Shown: piece by piece, positions 4,687 through 5,199 of the stretch | Layout: each line of letters begins with the position of its first letter | Numbering within the stretch: position 1 is the first letter of the stretch | Assembly: GCA_934630445.1 (NCBI GenBank) | Contig: CAKTWY010000173.1 | Span: 1 to 5,199 of the forward strand | DNA length: 5,199 nt | Reading direction: 5' to 3' | Origin: an uncultured Eubacteriales bacterium | GTDB taxonomy: Bacteria > Bacillota > Clostridia > Oscillospirales > Butyricicoccaceae | Notes under the pieces: generated by a model | The model's database searches: none | What the model was told of the DNA's origin: nothing | Seen by the model: only the letters and a program-made list of their open reading frames with translations | Position numbers and translations under genes: made by a program

Positions 4687-5199
4687 AACAAGAGTTTTTT
4701 GACGCAAACAGGCGGTCATACAGCTCTTTTTCACGGCCGTGGCAGGAGAAAAGGAGAATTTGACGCGTTTTTGCCAGCTCTGCGAGCAGGCGCAGCGCGG
4801 CTTCGGCGCGCCTGTCGTCGAGTGTGAGCAGCGCGTCGTCGAAGATCAGGGGCGCGTTTTCCCGTTCGGGAAGGGCGAGCGTACAGATCGCCAGGCGCAG
4901 CGCGAGATACAGGCAGTCCGCCGTTCCTGCGGAGAGCGAGAGCGTCGTGCGCGAGACGCCGCCGTCGCTGACAAGCGCGTCCAGTTCGCGGCGGACCTGC
5001 AGCTTTTCATACCGGCCATTCGTCAGCACGGACATGAATTCGCCTGCGCGGCGCGACAGGATGGGGGAGACGCGCGAGAGGATCTCCTCGTTCGCTCCGT
5101 CCAGCAGGGTGCAGGCTTCGTCCAGCACAGCCTGACGCGCCTCGAGCGAAGCGATGGACGCGTCCAGCTCTTCGCGCCGCGCGGTGAGCGCGGCAAGAT
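4679..5199 (-). CDS. YhaN/SbcC-like coiled-coil AAA ATPase, C-terminal part (partial)
   Basis: Only the last 172 residues are in the window; the frame stays open to the right edge, so the true start lies outside. The visible part begins with a charged, heptad-like helix (about residues 1-40, rich in L, A, E and R). It then carries the C-terminal half of an SMC/Rad50-type nucleotide-binding domain: an ABC-signature-like stretch LSLSAGTADCLYLALRLA, a Walker B segment LIFDDALLTLDD with the usual paired acidic residues, and a switch histidine in LLFSCHGRE. This order and the LALRLA helix resemble YhaN and SbcC-type proteins, which act in DNA end processing, usually with a metallophosphoesterase partner (family knowledge). 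The partner and the Walker A half are not visible, so YhaN versus another SMC-like ATPase is undecided. No terminator follows; the next promoter overlaps the final codons (stop TAA at 4679-4681). Confidence 0.8.
   Translation of the reverse strand, partial: LAALTARREELDASIASLEARQAVLDEACTLLDGANEEILSRVSPILSRRAGEFMSVLTNGRYEKLQVRRELDALVSDGGVSRTTLSLSAGTADCLYLALRLAICTLALPERENAPLIFDDALLTLDDRRAEAALRLLAELAKTRQILLFSCHGREKELYDRLFASKNSCFA

Overview
The window looks like a chromosomal segment of a GC-rich, probably spore-forming Firmicute of the class Clostridia. The reasons are a yloU-fakA (Asp23/Gls24 plus DAK2 fatty-acid kinase) gene pair, strong AGGAGG-type ribosome binding sites, TTG start codons, and two sequences resembling forespore (sigma-G) promoters. 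The genus cannot be fixed from the sequence. All recognisable protein genes are on the minus strand and read right to left.

Right part (4224-5199): the 3' end of a YhaN/SbcC-like coiled-coil ATPase gene runs in from beyond the window. It is followed by a candidate promoter that overlaps its last codons, and then by yloU (Asp23/Gls24 family). Centre (2620-4223): fakA lies 14 bases after yloU, so the two are probably one operon. FakA should phosphorylate fatty acids held by a FakB partner. As given, its reading frame is broken near base 4030, inside a GC-rich hairpin-forming stretch. Either this is a true frameshift or a base has been lost in the assembly. A 165-base gap after fakA holds a diverged intergenic repeat and a perfect 13-bp hairpin. 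Next come a two-domain FkbM-type methyltransferase (1423-2454) and, 51 bases later, pyrE (706-1371), an orotate phosphoribosyltransferase of pyrimidine synthesis. These two are probably co-transcribed.

Left part (1-705): about 700 bases without a convincing protein gene but full of structure. Two diverged direct copies of one module (about 171-333 and 468-632, period 297-299) each have, on the minus strand, a sigma-G-like promoter, about 130 transcribed bases and a Rho-independent terminator. I read them as a pair of related small RNA genes that may be expressed in the forespore. Between them is a second repeat (353-453) with a near-perfect hairpin, whose relative lies behind fakA. At the left edge a TATAAT promoter starts a third, strongly structured RNA or leader that runs off the window.

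The protein genes are mostly housekeeping (lipid precursor salvage, pyrimidine synthesis). The undescribed part is the noncoding region downstream of pyrE and the repeat family it shares with the fakA-fkbM gap.
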